Source of the DNA: a virus
Strand: one strand, 5' to 3'
DNA: 25,694 bases
Virus record (IMG/VR): IMGVR_UViG_3300035670_001145
Span: 1-25,694 of that record
Part shown: positions 6,453 to 14,390 of the stretch, piece after piece
Numbering within the stretch: the stretch's first letter is position 1
How the letters are laid out: the number at the start of each line of letters is the position of its first letter
Program-made: the position numbers and the translations under genes
The notes under the pieces: model-generated
What the model was told of the DNA's origin: nothing
What the model saw: the letters and a program-made list of their open reading frames with translations, nothing else
Database searches by the model: none

Positions 6453-7261
6453 CAGCCAATCCCTCCAATCTGTGCATAAGGATTGTTTTGTAAAGCAGTT
6501 GCAGCTAAGCCGTACATACCAGCTTGCTGACCTTGTGCCAAATTGCCTGCAGTCTGGAGAACACCAAGTTGACCACGAATGCGACCTTGTAGTGCCATGG
6601 CATTTTGATACCTGGCAAAGTCATTCATCTTTGCTTTTTCAATCTCAGGCGCCATTGCTTTGTATTGATCAACTTGAGCTTGGTTATAGAACTTGGTGAG
6701 ATCGTATGTGGCTTGTAGTTGAGTAGCAAGGCTACGATCAAGCATGCTCAGGTCTTGATCCATGAGTTGCCCACGCATTGCCAGTTGCGTAGAAAACTCA
6801 GCCTCTTTGCCTTTGGTAGGTTTGCCTGTGGCACTCTGACGTGCGGACTCAACGCCTGCTGCCGCTGCACCAGGGAGAAGGGCTCCAAGACCCATGAGTC
6901 CAAGACCAACTGCTGATCCAGCAAGGCCACCTTTACCGATCATTGCCTGACCTGTGCGGCCAATCATGGCAGCACCTGCAGTAGACAAAAGACCTGGGGC
7001 AAGAGCGCCTAATGCACCAGCGGGACGTCCGGCTTCAATCTCTTCTTTTGCTTGCATGGCAGCGGGAACAGCGCCAGCAATAGCAAGAGTTGGAAAGGCG
7101 TATTTACCCAGGAATTTTTGTGCAGATTCACCAGCGCCTTGTAAAGGCCTGCGTAACGTGGCGTTGTAATAAGCACCTGGATCACGAAAAGCGCCTTGAG
7201 CTGCAACCAGGGGATCGTATACGGTTAAACCGCCTCCTTGAGGAATACGTTCAGAAGCCAT
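6452..7261 (-). CDS. Ala/Gly-rich hydrophobic virion protein candidate
   Basis: 269 aa, ATG 7261 with AAGGAAG upstream. Residues 50-145 hold several hydrophobic Ala/Gly/Leu stretches (for example SAVGLGLMGLGALLPGAAAA). Residues 155-230 are charged and helical, rich in Gln and Met. This is the pattern of ejected internal virion proteins, which insert into or cross the host envelope during infection. A purely structural tail protein is the alternative. An AT-rich box lies in the 31-bp gap upstream. Confidence 0.7.
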   Translation of the reverse strand: MASERIPQGGGLTVYDPLVAAQGAFRDPGAYYNATLRRPLQGAGESAQKFLGKYAFPTLAIAGAVPAAMQAKEEIEAGRPAGALGALAPGLLSTAGAAMIGRTGQAMIGKGGLAGSAVGLGLMGLGALLPGAAAAGVESARQSATGKPTKGKEAEFSTQLAMRGQLMDQDLSMLDRSLATQLQATYDLTKFYNQAQVDQYKAMAPEIEKAKMNDFARYQNAMALQGRIRGQLGVLQTAGNLAQGQQAGMYGLAATALQNNPYAQIGGIG

Positions 7262-7292
7262 TAATCTATCTTCCTTTATAAAATAAATTCTA

Positions 7293-8174
7293 TCACTGCA
7301 TTCCTTGTGAATATTCGGCAGTTGTAGGAAGTTTTGGTCTGTTGCCAGTGGCTATTGCTTCGTTGATCACATTACCTGTTAAGCCGCCTGCAACGGAACC
7401 TGCTAGTGCACTACCAGCAATGCGCCCAAAGCGTCCCTTGGGTCCACCAAGACGTGCCGCTGCTGTCATCCCGGCAATACCACCTGCTGCCGCTGTTGCA
7501 GAAGGAATGGTAATTGGATAACCCAGTAGCCTTGCCTCTGGATATCCTTGTAAGTTTTCGGGAGTTGCTTTTAAGACACCAAGTAAACCACGATCTTGAT
7601 AATAACTTCTCATAAAGTTACCATAACGTTCAGGGGTGAGGCTTGGAATATCTTGTTTAGCAGTCTCATATTTCAAGGGTTGGCCAGTGCGTCCCAGGAA
7701 CATGCGTTCAAACAGCTCTGGTACTGGTTGGCTTGTTTCCCTGCGGTCTTCAGAGCCTTGTTCTGCATACGTTTGCGCAAACCCCTTGGGCCTGAACTGC
7801 TCCCCAATATTCGTAATATCGTAGGCGCCTGTCAATAAAGCAGATGGGGCAAGCGCTGCAGTCATCACCAAACCTTTTTGAATAGGACCAAGTTGTGCTG
7901 CAGTTTCTTCTCCTAATGCAACTCTTGCTGCTTGTTGTTTAATTGCTTCCGGATGGTTGTAACGCCACCAAAGCATCCTTGTACCATCGTTAGTGATATC
8001 AGCGACAACACGGGCGGCATAAGCACCGACAAATTGTTGTGGTGTTTGGCGAAGAGTAATGCCCTCTTTTTCTAATCCCTTTTTAAAGCCCGGTGCACCA
8101 ACCGATAAGTTATAACTGGGCGATTCTTTCATCAGCCTTTCGGCTGTTGTATAACCTTTCTTATACGGATTCAC
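7293..8174 (-). CDS. virion-associated protein, 293 aa, with Gly/Ala C-terminus
   Basis: 293 aa starting at GTG 8174, which overlaps the previous stop as GTGA and has GGAGG about eight bases upstream, so the GTG is well supported. The first 150 residues are mixed soluble protein. Residues 215-275 are Gly/Ala-rich and hydrophobic (SATAAAGGIAGMTAAARLGG, then another Gly/Ala stretch), again like membrane-active internal proteins. Translational coupling with the 184-aa gene implies the two are needed together. No known family. Confidence 0.7.
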   Translation of the reverse strand: MNPYKKGYTTAERLMKESPSYNLSVGAPGFKKGLEKEGITLRQTPQQFVGAYAARVVADITNDGTRMLWWRYNHPEAIKQQAARVALGEETAAQLGPIQKGLVMTAALAPSALLTGAYDITNIGEQFRPKGFAQTYAEQGSEDRRETSQPVPELFERMFLGRTGQPLKYETAKQDIPSLTPERYGNFMRSYYQDRGLLGVLKATPENLQGYPEARLLGYPITIPSATAAAGGIAGMTAAARLGGPKGRFGRIAGSALAGSVAGGLTGNVINEAIATGNRPKLPTTAEYSQGMQ

Positions 8175-8725
8175 GGCATACCTCCGGCACTTGCTTGGGC
8201 CAATAAAGTTTGCTCATAAGGTCCAAGGTATTGTTGCCAATTGCCAGCCAATTCAATCTGCCTGGTTGGATCGCCAAGAAATTCAAGGCCCGCTGTCTGG
8301 AATTGCGTGCCAGGAGCAACTGCTTGTACTGAAAGATTATTAAGTTCAGCTCGTTGCATCATCTCTTGCATCAACTGTTGCTCTTGTGACATAACAGTTG
8401 GAGTCACAGCTTGATCGCCATACAAAAGCCTGCTTGCCGCAGAAGCAGTCCCCAGGGAGGCGCCAATATTTGCAACATTTTCAATACCGCCTTGTACATA
8501 TTTTGGCGCGATGCCAAGGATAGGTTTCTTTATCTTGGAACCCACCGCACGAGCTGCCAGCGTCGCTGGAAAAGAGCCCGCAAAATCAGCAGCTCCATAC
8601 ACTAAAGCAGCTTGAGGACTTTCCAGTAGGCCAAAGCCTCCTGCTAATAAGCTCCCAGGAGCAACCGCTTTAGCTACATTGCCAGCATTGCGTCCAACAA
8701 AATTTAATAGCCGTTGGAAAGACAC
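8171..8725 (-). CDS. virion-associated protein, 184 aa
   Basis: 184 aa from GTG 8725; no upstream ATG is available and an AGGA lies upstream. Residues 18-60 are hydrophobic Gly/Ala/Leu (PGSLLAGGFGLLESPQAALV). The C-terminal half is Gln/Met-rich helix (QEQQLMQEMMQRAELNN). The composition matches the neighbouring proteins so closely that they probably form one multi-protein assembly. Its end overlaps the 293-aa gene start by four bases. Confidence 0.7.
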   Translation of the reverse strand: MSFQRLLNFVGRNAGNVAKAVAPGSLLAGGFGLLESPQAALVYGAADFAGSFPATLAARAVGSKIKKPILGIAPKYVQGGIENVANIGASLGTASAASRLLYGDQAVTPTVMSQEQQLMQEMMQRAELNNLSVQAVAPGTQFQTAGLEFLGDPTRQIELAGNWQQYLGPYEQTLLAQASAGGMP

Positions 8726-8753
8726 TTATCTACTGTTTTTTCCTATTATAAAC

Positions 8754-9329
8754 CTAGGCTTTTTCCGGCTTCTCGTTATTCTTTTTAAAAGCTTCTTTGG
8801 TATCAACAGTTTTTGAGGATAACAGTTGCGCAACTGATTTATTGTTTTCTACTTCGTTAAGAGCACGCTTCTCCGCTGAAGCCATCATGTAACCCTTCGG
8901 ATCAGGATTGGCAACGCGAGGCATTGGATTAGTAGCCCTCTTATCAGGATTGACGGTTGGGCTGATGCGATAAGCCTCGACCCACACAGGAGAGAATCCA
9001 GGTTGTTCCTCGGGACGCAAGGAGGTCAATGGCCGCCCAGTGTTGAAATCATAGCTTTCATTGCGCACGAAACGCCCGATGTTAGCAAATACCTCATACT
9101 CTTCTGGTGTATTACCAACGAAGTTAAGGCTTGGGTTAAGTTTTAATTTACGTGTTTGAATGCGACGCAATAAATCCTGTTGTTCAAATCTGCTTGGCAT
9201 CCAAGGCGATGCACCTGTAGATGACTTAGTTGCAAATGAATCACTAAAGTCAACCTTTCGTTGTTTAATGAAAGGATCCTTTGCGTAGTCAATATAACGA
9301 TCTAAAGCTAAGCGATGATCCTTTGCCAT
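8754..9329 (-). CDS. hypothetical late protein, 191 aa
   Basis: 191 aa, hydrophilic, with no membrane segment. It begins MAKDHRLALDRYIDYAKDPF and ends in a Lys/Glu-rich tail (KEAFKKNNEKPEKA), likely disordered. Its ATG shares one base with the TAA of the small Lys-rich gene upstream (TAATG), so it is probably translated by coupling. Unlike its neighbours it is not Gly/Ala-rich, so it may be a scaffold-like or connector component. That is only a guess. Confidence 0.7.
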   Translation of the reverse strand: MAKDHRLALDRYIDYAKDPFIKQRKVDFSDSFATKSSTGASPWMPSRFEQQDLLRRIQTRKLKLNPSLNFVGNTPEEYEVFANIGRFVRNESYDFNTGRPLTSLRPEEQPGFSPVWVEAYRISPTVNPDKRATNPMPRVANPDPKGYMMASAEKRALNEVENNKSVAQLLSSKTVDTKEAFKKNNEKPEKA

Positions 9330-9544
9330 TACTTTTTATTCTTACGTTTTTTCAATCCTACCAACGTTTTACGGAGCCGTGCTTGCTTCACGGTTTTTTC
9401 ATCGTACTCATCTGGATTAGAAAGTACGTTTTCCTGGAGTTGAGCAGTGGTAATTCCTTTACGCTTGGCTTTGGCGGTGAAGGCACCCTCCTTCATCTCC
9501 ATGCCTTGAATCCACTTTTTGTCTTTCTTTTTCTTTTCAGCCAT
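9329..9544 (-). CDS. Lys-rich small protein, 71 aa
   Basis: 71 aa from ATG 9544, two bases after the stop of the 1074-aa gene; a TTG at 9550 is possible but unnecessary. Strongly basic at both ends (MAEKKKKDKKWIQ and LVGLKKRKNKK), with a helical middle containing ITTAQLQENVLSNPDEYDEKT. The middle has a distant look of the 'GVSTAQIAQKV' segment in the 189-aa late protein. Possible nucleic-acid binding by charge; no family is recognised. Confidence 0.65.
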   Translation of the reverse strand: MAEKKKKDKKWIQGMEMKEGAFTAKAKRKGITTAQLQENVLSNPDEYDEKTVKQARLRKTLVGLKKRKNKK

Positions 9545-9546
9545 GA

Positions 9547-12500
9547 TCAACGATTCCGACGTTTACCAGCACGACGACCTGCTTGGGCCATAAGTTGATT
9601 AGTCACAACTTCAAGGTTAGAAGGAAGACGTTCTGGTGAAAAAACAATTTTTTCTGGTTCAACTTTAGCAAGGGCTTGCCTTGTTGATTGCATCTCTGCG
9701 CCAATACCCTGCGGATCTAAAGCTTGAAGCTGCTGCCCAAGATCACCAAAACGAAGCGTCATTGGTTTTGATGGCTGTTGTGTTGTTCCATATCGAGGAA
9801 GGGTTGAAACACCCCCTGGATACTGCTGCAGATTGGTTTCCGGTAACAACACAAAGTCACGGGTGGGGCCTATGATTGGACCACCGGTATAAAGCGGTTT
9901 ATTTGCCGGACTTGTAGCGCGTCGTTGTTCTTCTGGACTACGAGCAGATTTAAGTTCCACAGATCCGTAATAAGCGGAAGGGCCTTGTTCCAGGTAGTTT
10001 TCAATATCGATGAAATCTTCTGCACCTGCGCCAACGCGTTCGGCGGTCGGACCTCCAGAAAGATCTTTTGGTGAGAACATAACATCCCTTGGGATCGGAC
10101 CGGAAACCCTACGAGTCAGTGAAGTGTCTGATTGAGAAACAGTTCGATAGTTTTTAGGCATTAAGTTTGCCTGTTGCGCGGCAATTAGCTCTTCTTGGGC
10201 AACCGGGAAGATTTGACCTTCTTTACCAAGGCTTACAAGACGTCTTTGAGCAGGTGGATTGGAAGGACGTCCAATGATTCCTTGCACGAACTCATAAGCA
10301 GTTGGCGACTCGAGTACAGGTAATTGGATGCCTTTTTGAGAACGTAGCTCGTCTTGTACGCGTCCTGCAATGCGAACATTGGCTTGAGGCACTGGGACGC
10401 CAGCTTCCCTAGCTACTTTGGCTACTGGATTGGTTTTAAGATTCCCACGGCCTGCGGCCATGTTAAGGAAATTATTAATTGATTGAATATTTTCCGCAGG
10501 CACGCCAATCTTTTTAAGATTTGCCGTTTCTTGTTTGGCGGCAGAAAGTTCTTGATTTAATTGACGCTGAGCACGCAACATAGAATCTTCCATGTCTGAA
10601 CGGCGTACGCGGCCGGCGTAGCTAACCGGAGCACCTTCTAAATCTTCAACTTGAAGAGGTGCTTGAACAATCTCGTCGGTTGCTTCATATACATCAGCAA
10701 GAAAATCATAAGGACGTCCATATTTAGAAATACCTTGTTTCCTGATTTGGCCAACGGGTTGATTTATAGCCGTGCTTAAATTGGCAAGCTCTTGCTCGTA
10801 GGTATTACTATCAATAAGACCTTGGTTTAGCTGACGACGTAAGTTGCGTTCAGCGCGTTCAACATTTTTAGATTTGGAAAGAAGTCCCGGAACAGCCATT
10901 GGCTGTGTTGTTATGTACTCGGGATCGTATGGTTTGCGACCAATTTTATACAGCGGTACGCCAGTGTCTTCACCTGTATCTGACAGACGGTTTAGATCAA
11001 GATCAGAAACAGTAACATTTGTAAAAGTGGGTTCAGTTGCTCCAGGGGCAAAAGTAACGCCTTCAACAATTTTTGTTTGACGCCCTGCCTTGGTTGTATA
11101 AGGAGTGTACTGAAGATTGTACACTTCGTCAGGCAGCTCTACGTCAGGAGCGCCACCGACTAAACGACCTTTTTGAGAACCACGTCCTGTTTCGGGTGTT
11201 AGGTTTTCCCCTTTTGGAGCGTCAAAATAAAGACCTTCTTCCAGGCCTTGTTGGACGTATTTATTTTGTCCAAGATTACCAACAGTGCGCTCGTAAACAT
11301 CGGTCAGCGTACGACCGGTATCAATATATTGTTGCGCCTTAACGCGAAGCTCTGGCATTTGTTTGCCAAAGGCTTCGGCATCTGCAATAGCACGTTCTTT
11401 GTTAACAAGGAAGGGAACTTCAACTTCTACTTTTTCGCCGGCCTCCACGCGCCTGATTGTGTCTTCGTCAAGCATTTCACGGAAGCGTGCGGTTGGATAA
11501 AGATTACCATCTTCATCGGCTTCGATGCGAGTAGGAATATCTAAGTCATAAGCATCAATAGGGCGGACTTCTCTTGATGGGAAATAAATGCCAGTGGCAG
11601 GGCCCTCCCGATGGAGTGTATCCCATTGATTAGCAAATTTATCAATGGCAAGTTGAAACTGTTCTGATAATTTTTCCTGTTTGATGCGTCGTGTTTCAAA
11701 CTTTGCAGATTGACTTGCCAAAAATTCTTGGGGATCAGAAACAAGTGATTTACTAGAGGGATCAACAGTTTGAACGACTTCTACACCACCTTCTGTCCCA
11801 AACATTTCAGCGAGAGGATCGTAGTCTCCCTCTTTCAGTTCCATGACAGTGCCTTGGCTTCCACGAAAAGATCTGCGTATTTCACCAGTGGGATTGACAA
11901 GGTCACCGGAGACAATGCGACCGGCACGATCAACATCAGCGTTAACAATATTCAACGCACGTGCAAAAGCACGCGGACCACCTTCAACTGTTGCTGCATT
12001 GTAACCAGGGTTTAGAAAGTCTCTATTTCCTGTATTTGCAAAAGCTTCAATACGGGCATTAATCTCAAACTCCGGCAAACCTGCATCGGTCAACTGTTGA
12101 AGAGCTGGAGTTGCATATTGGGTTTTATCTTGTGCAGTAAATTGAGACTCTTTAATATCCCGTTGTTTGTTTTCAGTAGTATTCCTATAGTTTTCCTGAT
12201 CAAGACCAGTGTCATTGGCTTGGTTTTGTTGAGAAACCACGGCAGGTGTTTCTATTTCCTGCATAGTGGTTAAATCAATAGTTGCGCGTGGAATAGCTGT
12301 AGGTGTGCGCCTGACAGTAGAAGCAGGTACCATGCGGCCATGACGGCGTATCATGCGTTCACCAGGTGCTGCTTTAGTTACACCAAGATCTACAGTTGCC
12401 TGTGGAATAGCCGCAGCAGGTGGCTCAAAAGAAGGTTTAACTGTTTCATATTGTTCAGGCTCTGGGACAACAGCCTTTTGAACAGTTGCAAGATCCGTTG

Positions 12501-12771
12501 GTTGTGGCGCACGGAAGACAGGCGCCTCTTGTTGGCGGCCACGACCTGCTAAACGTGTCAAACCATATGCACCGGCCCCCAGGGCACCTAAGCCAAGTGC
12601 TGCAGTACCCAGGATTCCTGGAAGATTCGACTCTTCTTGCGGCGCACGGAGCTGATTACGGCGAAATTCAAGGACTTCAGGCGCTAATGCCGCCCTTTCT
12701 TCCGGATCTTCTGGTACCGGCACCCCGGTTGCACGGCTATAGGCGTAAAAATCGGCGGGTGCTAGTGCCAT
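9547..12771 (-). CDS. very large virion protein, 1074 aa
   Basis: The largest gene in the window and the first of the leftward block. The first 35 residues (DFYAYSRATGVPVPEDPEER) precede a hydrophobic Gly/Ala/Leu segment at about 50-70 that could span a membrane. Residues 95-180 are Pro/Ala-rich with an imperfect internal repeat ('IPQATVDLG' and 'IPRATIDLT'). The remainder is long, hydrophilic and Gln/Arg/Glu-rich with no catalytic motif visible. Size, composition and company suggest an internal ejection protein or a long structural filament. A tail-fibre role is less likely because there is no collagen-like or beta-repeat pattern. Confidence 0.75.
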   Translation of the reverse strand: MALAPADFYAYSRATGVPVPEDPEERAALAPEVLEFRRNQLRAPQEESNLPGILGTAALGLGALGAGAYGLTRLAGRGRQQEAPVFRAPQPTDLATVQKAVVPEPEQYETVKPSFEPPAAAIPQATVDLGVTKAAPGERMIRRHGRMVPASTVRRTPTAIPRATIDLTTMQEIETPAVVSQQNQANDTGLDQENYRNTTENKQRDIKESQFTAQDKTQYATPALQQLTDAGLPEFEINARIEAFANTGNRDFLNPGYNAATVEGGPRAFARALNIVNADVDRAGRIVSGDLVNPTGEIRRSFRGSQGTVMELKEGDYDPLAEMFGTEGGVEVVQTVDPSSKSLVSDPQEFLASQSAKFETRRIKQEKLSEQFQLAIDKFANQWDTLHREGPATGIYFPSREVRPIDAYDLDIPTRIEADEDGNLYPTARFREMLDEDTIRRVEAGEKVEVEVPFLVNKERAIADAEAFGKQMPELRVKAQQYIDTGRTLTDVYERTVGNLGQNKYVQQGLEEGLYFDAPKGENLTPETGRGSQKGRLVGGAPDVELPDEVYNLQYTPYTTKAGRQTKIVEGVTFAPGATEPTFTNVTVSDLDLNRLSDTGEDTGVPLYKIGRKPYDPEYITTQPMAVPGLLSKSKNVERAERNLRRQLNQGLIDSNTYEQELANLSTAINQPVGQIRKQGISKYGRPYDFLADVYEATDEIVQAPLQVEDLEGAPVSYAGRVRRSDMEDSMLRAQRQLNQELSAAKQETANLKKIGVPAENIQSINNFLNMAAGRGNLKTNPVAKVAREAGVPVPQANVRIAGRVQDELRSQKGIQLPVLESPTAYEFVQGIIGRPSNPPAQRRLVSLGKEGQIFPVAQEELIAAQQANLMPKNYRTVSQSDTSLTRRVSGPIPRDVMFSPKDLSGGPTAERVGAGAEDFIDIENYLEQGPSAYYGSVELKSARSPEEQRRATSPANKPLYTGGPIIGPTRDFVLLPETNLQQYPGGVSTLPRYGTTQQPSKPMTLRFGDLGQQLQALDPQGIGAEMQSTRQALAKVEPEKIVFSPERLPSNLEVVTNQLMAQAGRRAGKRRNR

Positions 12772-12893
12772 GGGTACTTTATTTGCTTATGTGATCCTGT
12801 TATTTGTATTTTAGAGTATTAAAACGCAAGTAGATGGGTTAAAGTAATAGCAGAAGACGTCAAAATGACCTGTACCTAGGGATTTAACGCGAA
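12772..12893. promoter_or_regulatory. divergent intergenic region between late and early arms
   Basis: The two arms diverge from these 122 bp, so promoters for both directions should lie here. Apart from the AT-rich box at 12801-12814 for the leftward arm, I see no strong rightward -35/-10 pair and no ribosome site before the rightward ATG at 12894. Confidence 0.5.
12801..12814 (-). promoter_or_regulatory. possible late promoter box ahead of the 1074-aa gene
   Basis: On the minus strand this reads CTAAAATACAAATA, 30 bases before the 1074-aa start. It matches the box at 5494-5507 at 12 of 14 positions and contains TACAAATA, one base from the T4 late octamer. No convincing sigma70 -35/-10 pair was found nearby. 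Confidence 0.35.
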
Positions 12894-13103
12894 ATGAACC
12901 CTAAAGACCGAGCTGAACGCGTTGTTGCACTAGACACAATTGCAAATGAAGCCGAAAAGCTAGCCAAAAGCGGCGCTGATCCCATGACTGTGAAAAGTTT
13001 TACGATTGGCGCCAGGAAAAAATTGGCAGAAGAGAAGCCTGACGTAGAGAATTACAAAAAAGCGTCCGTTGTTTCTAAAAAAGTAAAGGACGCACTTGAA
13101 TAA
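12894..13103 (+). CDS. small helical hypothetical protein, 69 aa
   Basis: First rightward gene. 69 aa, charged and almost wholly helical (ERVVALDTIANEAEKLAKSG, then KKLAEEKPDVENYKK), with no Cys or membrane segment. No Shine-Dalgarno sequence precedes the ATG. A strong intrinsic terminator follows 28 bp after the stop, so it is a one-gene transcript set apart from the small-gene array. Its place at the divergence point would suit an early or regulatory protein, but no DNA-binding motif is visible. Confidence 0.7.
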   Translation: MNPKDRAERVVALDTIANEAEKLAKSGADPMTVKSFTIGARKKLAEEKPDVENYKKASVVSKKVKDALE

Positions 13104-13131
13104 AAAACAAAACAAAGCAATATTTACGCAT

Positions 13132-13159
13132 AGCCGGGGCATAAAACCCCGGCTTTTTT
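13132..13159 (+). terminator. intrinsic terminator after the 69-aa gene
   Basis: A perfect 8-bp stem AGCCGGGG / CCCCGGCT with a 7-base loop is followed directly by a run of T. Textbook rho-independent form. Confidence 0.92.
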
Positions 13160-13392
13160 GTTTGTAAATTAGGGTAAAACCTTAAATACCACGACACTTT
13201 TTAGGTTTTGGTACGTTGTGATACAAAAGAAGGCCCTATAGAGGTCAAAAAAGGAGAAAAAATTATCTGAGCCTTCTCCAACACCCCACGCGACGTGAAT
13301 TGCGTATAGAAAAAAAGAAAGGTGTGATGGGTTGAAATAGATATCGGGGGCTGCGCATCCGTGTAACGCAGAGTACCATCGCGTTTAGTTCA
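13160..13392 (+). promoter_or_regulatory. 233-bp leader before the rightward small-gene array
   Basis: No convincing gene. It holds two mutually exclusive pairings: AGAAGGC (13228-13234) with GCCTTCT (13271-13277), or GGAGAA (13253-13258) with TTCTCC (13274-13279). It also holds a minimal version of motif A at 13351-13371. A promoter for the array should lie here, but no clear -35/-10 pair was seen. Confidence 0.4.
13351..13371 (+). ncRNA. weak, minimal copy of motif A (copy 6)
   Basis: Outer stem CTGCG / CGCAG encloses CA-TCCG-TG followed by TAA. The CA, TG and UAA positions agree with the motif A consensus, but the bulge lacks its GU end and the inner stem is only two pairs capped by a UCCG loop. 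It ends 21 nt before the next ATG, as in good copies. Confidence 0.4.
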
Positions 13393-13695
13393 ATGGCAAC
13401 AGTGATTACCACGATTGACGAGCGAGAGCTTGATTATCGCATCGACCAAGCAGCGTTTGCGTTGTTTGAAGGCAAGAGAGTAAGGCTTCAGGCTGGGTTG
13501 TTCCGCGCCAGCGGACTAACACCGAAGCAACTGATGCATCAACTACTCAACGGTTTGCGTTGCCAAGAGCTTGAGTGGCTGCAATCAGAGTATGGCGTTA
13601 CGTGTGGTTGGATTAAGCCACGTGAGTGGCGAGTGATGATAACACGAAAGCCAGAAGATCTCAGCTTCGTTGTACAAGCAACCTGCGTCGATTGA
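13393..13695 (+). CDS. hypothetical protein, 100 aa
   Basis: 100 aa, mixed alpha/beta by composition (MATVITTIDERELDYRIDQA ... WRVMITRKPEDLSFVVQ). The 'ELDYRIDQAAFALFEGKRVRLQAG' part looks like a small compact domain with a helix flanked by short strands. No metal or catalytic motif. There is no Shine-Dalgarno sequence; the ATG follows the CA/T-rich TTTAGTTCA. It heads the rightward array. The function is unknown. Confidence 0.75.
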   Translation: MATVITTIDERELDYRIDQAAFALFEGKRVRLQAGLFRASGLTPKQLMHQLLNGLRCQELEWLQSEYGVTCGWIKPREWRVMITRKPEDLSFVVQATCVD

Positions 13696-13747
13696 CGGTT
13701 AACTCTTCCCCTGGTGAGAGCCAGGGGTCCACTTAGCCCTCAACACC

Positions 13748-13801
13748 TGCTTCGTTGATAAGTATTCTTAATACTTGCTTCGTTTGATACGAATTCGTAT
13801 C
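13748..13801. repeat. two direct repeats, each leading into an inverted repeat
   Basis: TGCTTCGTTGATA (13748) and TGCTTCGTTTGATA (13776) are near-identical. The first leads into AAGTATT-CTT-AATACTT (13760-13776). The second leads into the perfect 16-bp palindrome GATACGAATTCGTATC (13786-13801). Paired operator sites or a replication or packaging signal are possible. Confidence 0.6.
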
Positions 13802-13878
13802 GCGCGTGCGGGATTTTGGGTATCTCCGCGCCTACTTCGCCAAGAACCGTTCTCGCGCAAGGGATTTCAGCGATTGCT

Positions 13879-13903
13879 CGTCAAGCTGGACGTTAAACGC
13901 AGC
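13879..13903 (+). ncRNA. possible motif B pseudoknot (copy 4, weaker)
   Basis: Stem 1 is CGTC (13879-13882) with GACG (13889-13892). The linker is TTAAAC (13893-13898). Stem 2 is GCTG (13885-13888) with CAGC (13900-13903). It shares the literal GACGTTAAAC with two good copies, but its loop is shorter and its second stem has four pairs. Confidence 0.45.
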
Positions 13904-13925
13904 AGACAACTCGGCGGTTGGTCAC

Positions 13926-13965
13926 GAGCTTGGCATCCACACTTCAGTGGTGTAAGACCAAGCTC
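13926..13965 (+). ncRNA. structured RNA element, motif A (copy 5)
   Basis: Outer stem GAGCTTGG / CCAAGCTC; 5' CATC; inner stem around loop ACTTCA; 3' bulge TAAGA just before the closing CC. It ends 18 nt before the GTG of the next gene. Confidence 0.75.
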
Positions 13966-13983
13966 ACCCTACGGAGTAACACC

Positions 13984-14145
13984 GTGACCATCAACCCCAC
14001 CAAGCTGCTCTCTCGTGAAGAGGTTGGCGACAAGATCATGCTTGAGATCCTTGATCTCCTTGAGCATGGTCATAGCCAGACTCTTGGAGCGCAGCACCTC
14101 CAGGTCATCAAGTCCTACGTGGACGAGATGCTGGAGAACAACTGA
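13984..14145 (+). CDS. small helical hypothetical protein, 53 aa
   Basis: I place the start at GTG 13984, which has GGAG seven bases upstream. Longer readings from 13918 would begin inside the motif A stem. The 53-aa product (VTINPTKLLSREEVGDKIML..., ending VDEMLENN) is a helical, acidic mini-protein with no known motif. It is one of few first-in-cluster genes here with a Shine-Dalgarno sequence, and it uses GTG. Confidence 0.65.
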   Translation: MTINPTKLLSREEVGDKIMLEILDLLEHGHSQTLGAQHLQVIKSYVDEMLENN

Positions 14146-14160
14146 TCCGTTAAAGCGGGT

Positions 14161-14208
14161 GACCAGGTGCAAACCCTGGTCCAGTTATTACCCACAGCGG
14201 AGATGGGT
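14161..14208 (+). promoter_or_regulatory. double-hairpin intergenic unit
   Basis: GACCAGG / CCTGGTC around TGCAAAC, then ACCCA (14190-14194) with TGGGT (14204-14208). The second hairpin ends 20 nt before the ATG at 14229, which is preceded by a CA-rich leader (ATACCACACAACACC) with no Shine-Dalgarno sequence. Confidence 0.5.
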
Positions 14209-14228
14209 ACCGCATACCACACAACACC

Positions 14229-14390
14229 ATGACTTACACCGTCATCATCAAGCATCACGACGCATTCTCTCAGGCTTATCTCCAGGGCTGTGAGCAATCG
14301 TTTGATACTGAGCAGCAAGCTCAGGACTACATCCAAATCTTCGAGGATTGGGAACAAGATCTCCTGGAGATTGACTTCAATCCCTTCTGA
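14229..14390 (+). CDS. hypothetical protein, 53 aa
   Basis: MTYTVIIKHHDAFSQAYLQG..., 53 codons ending DLLEIDFNPF. A short beta strand is followed by acidic helices (EQQAQDYIQIFEDWEQDLLE). No family is recognised. The ATG lies after a CA-rich leader, as at the other array genes. The stop codon lies inside the 5' strand of the tRNA-like element at 14387-14430, so coding and structured RNA overlap by four bases. Confidence 0.7.
   Translation: MTYTVIIKHHDAFSQAYLQGCEQSFDTEQQAQDYIQIFEDWEQDLLEIDFNPF

Larger units (their letters stand above)
13696..13983 (+). promoter_or_regulatory. 288-bp structured intergenic region
   Basis: In order: hairpin CCCCTGG-TGAGAG-CCAGGGG (13708-13727); a repeated TGCTTCGTT(T)GATA (13748 and 13776), each followed by an inverted repeat; a weaker motif B pseudoknot (13879-13903); and a motif A element (13926-13965). 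A 70-codon frame can be read across it (13775-13987), but it runs through all these structures and has an Arg-rich, shadow-like composition, so I do not call it a gene. Confidence 0.6.

Noticed and set aside
13775-13987. 70-codon frame in the structured gap
   Set aside because: Arg-rich shadow-like composition, no ribosome site, and it runs through the palindrome, motif B and motif A elements.
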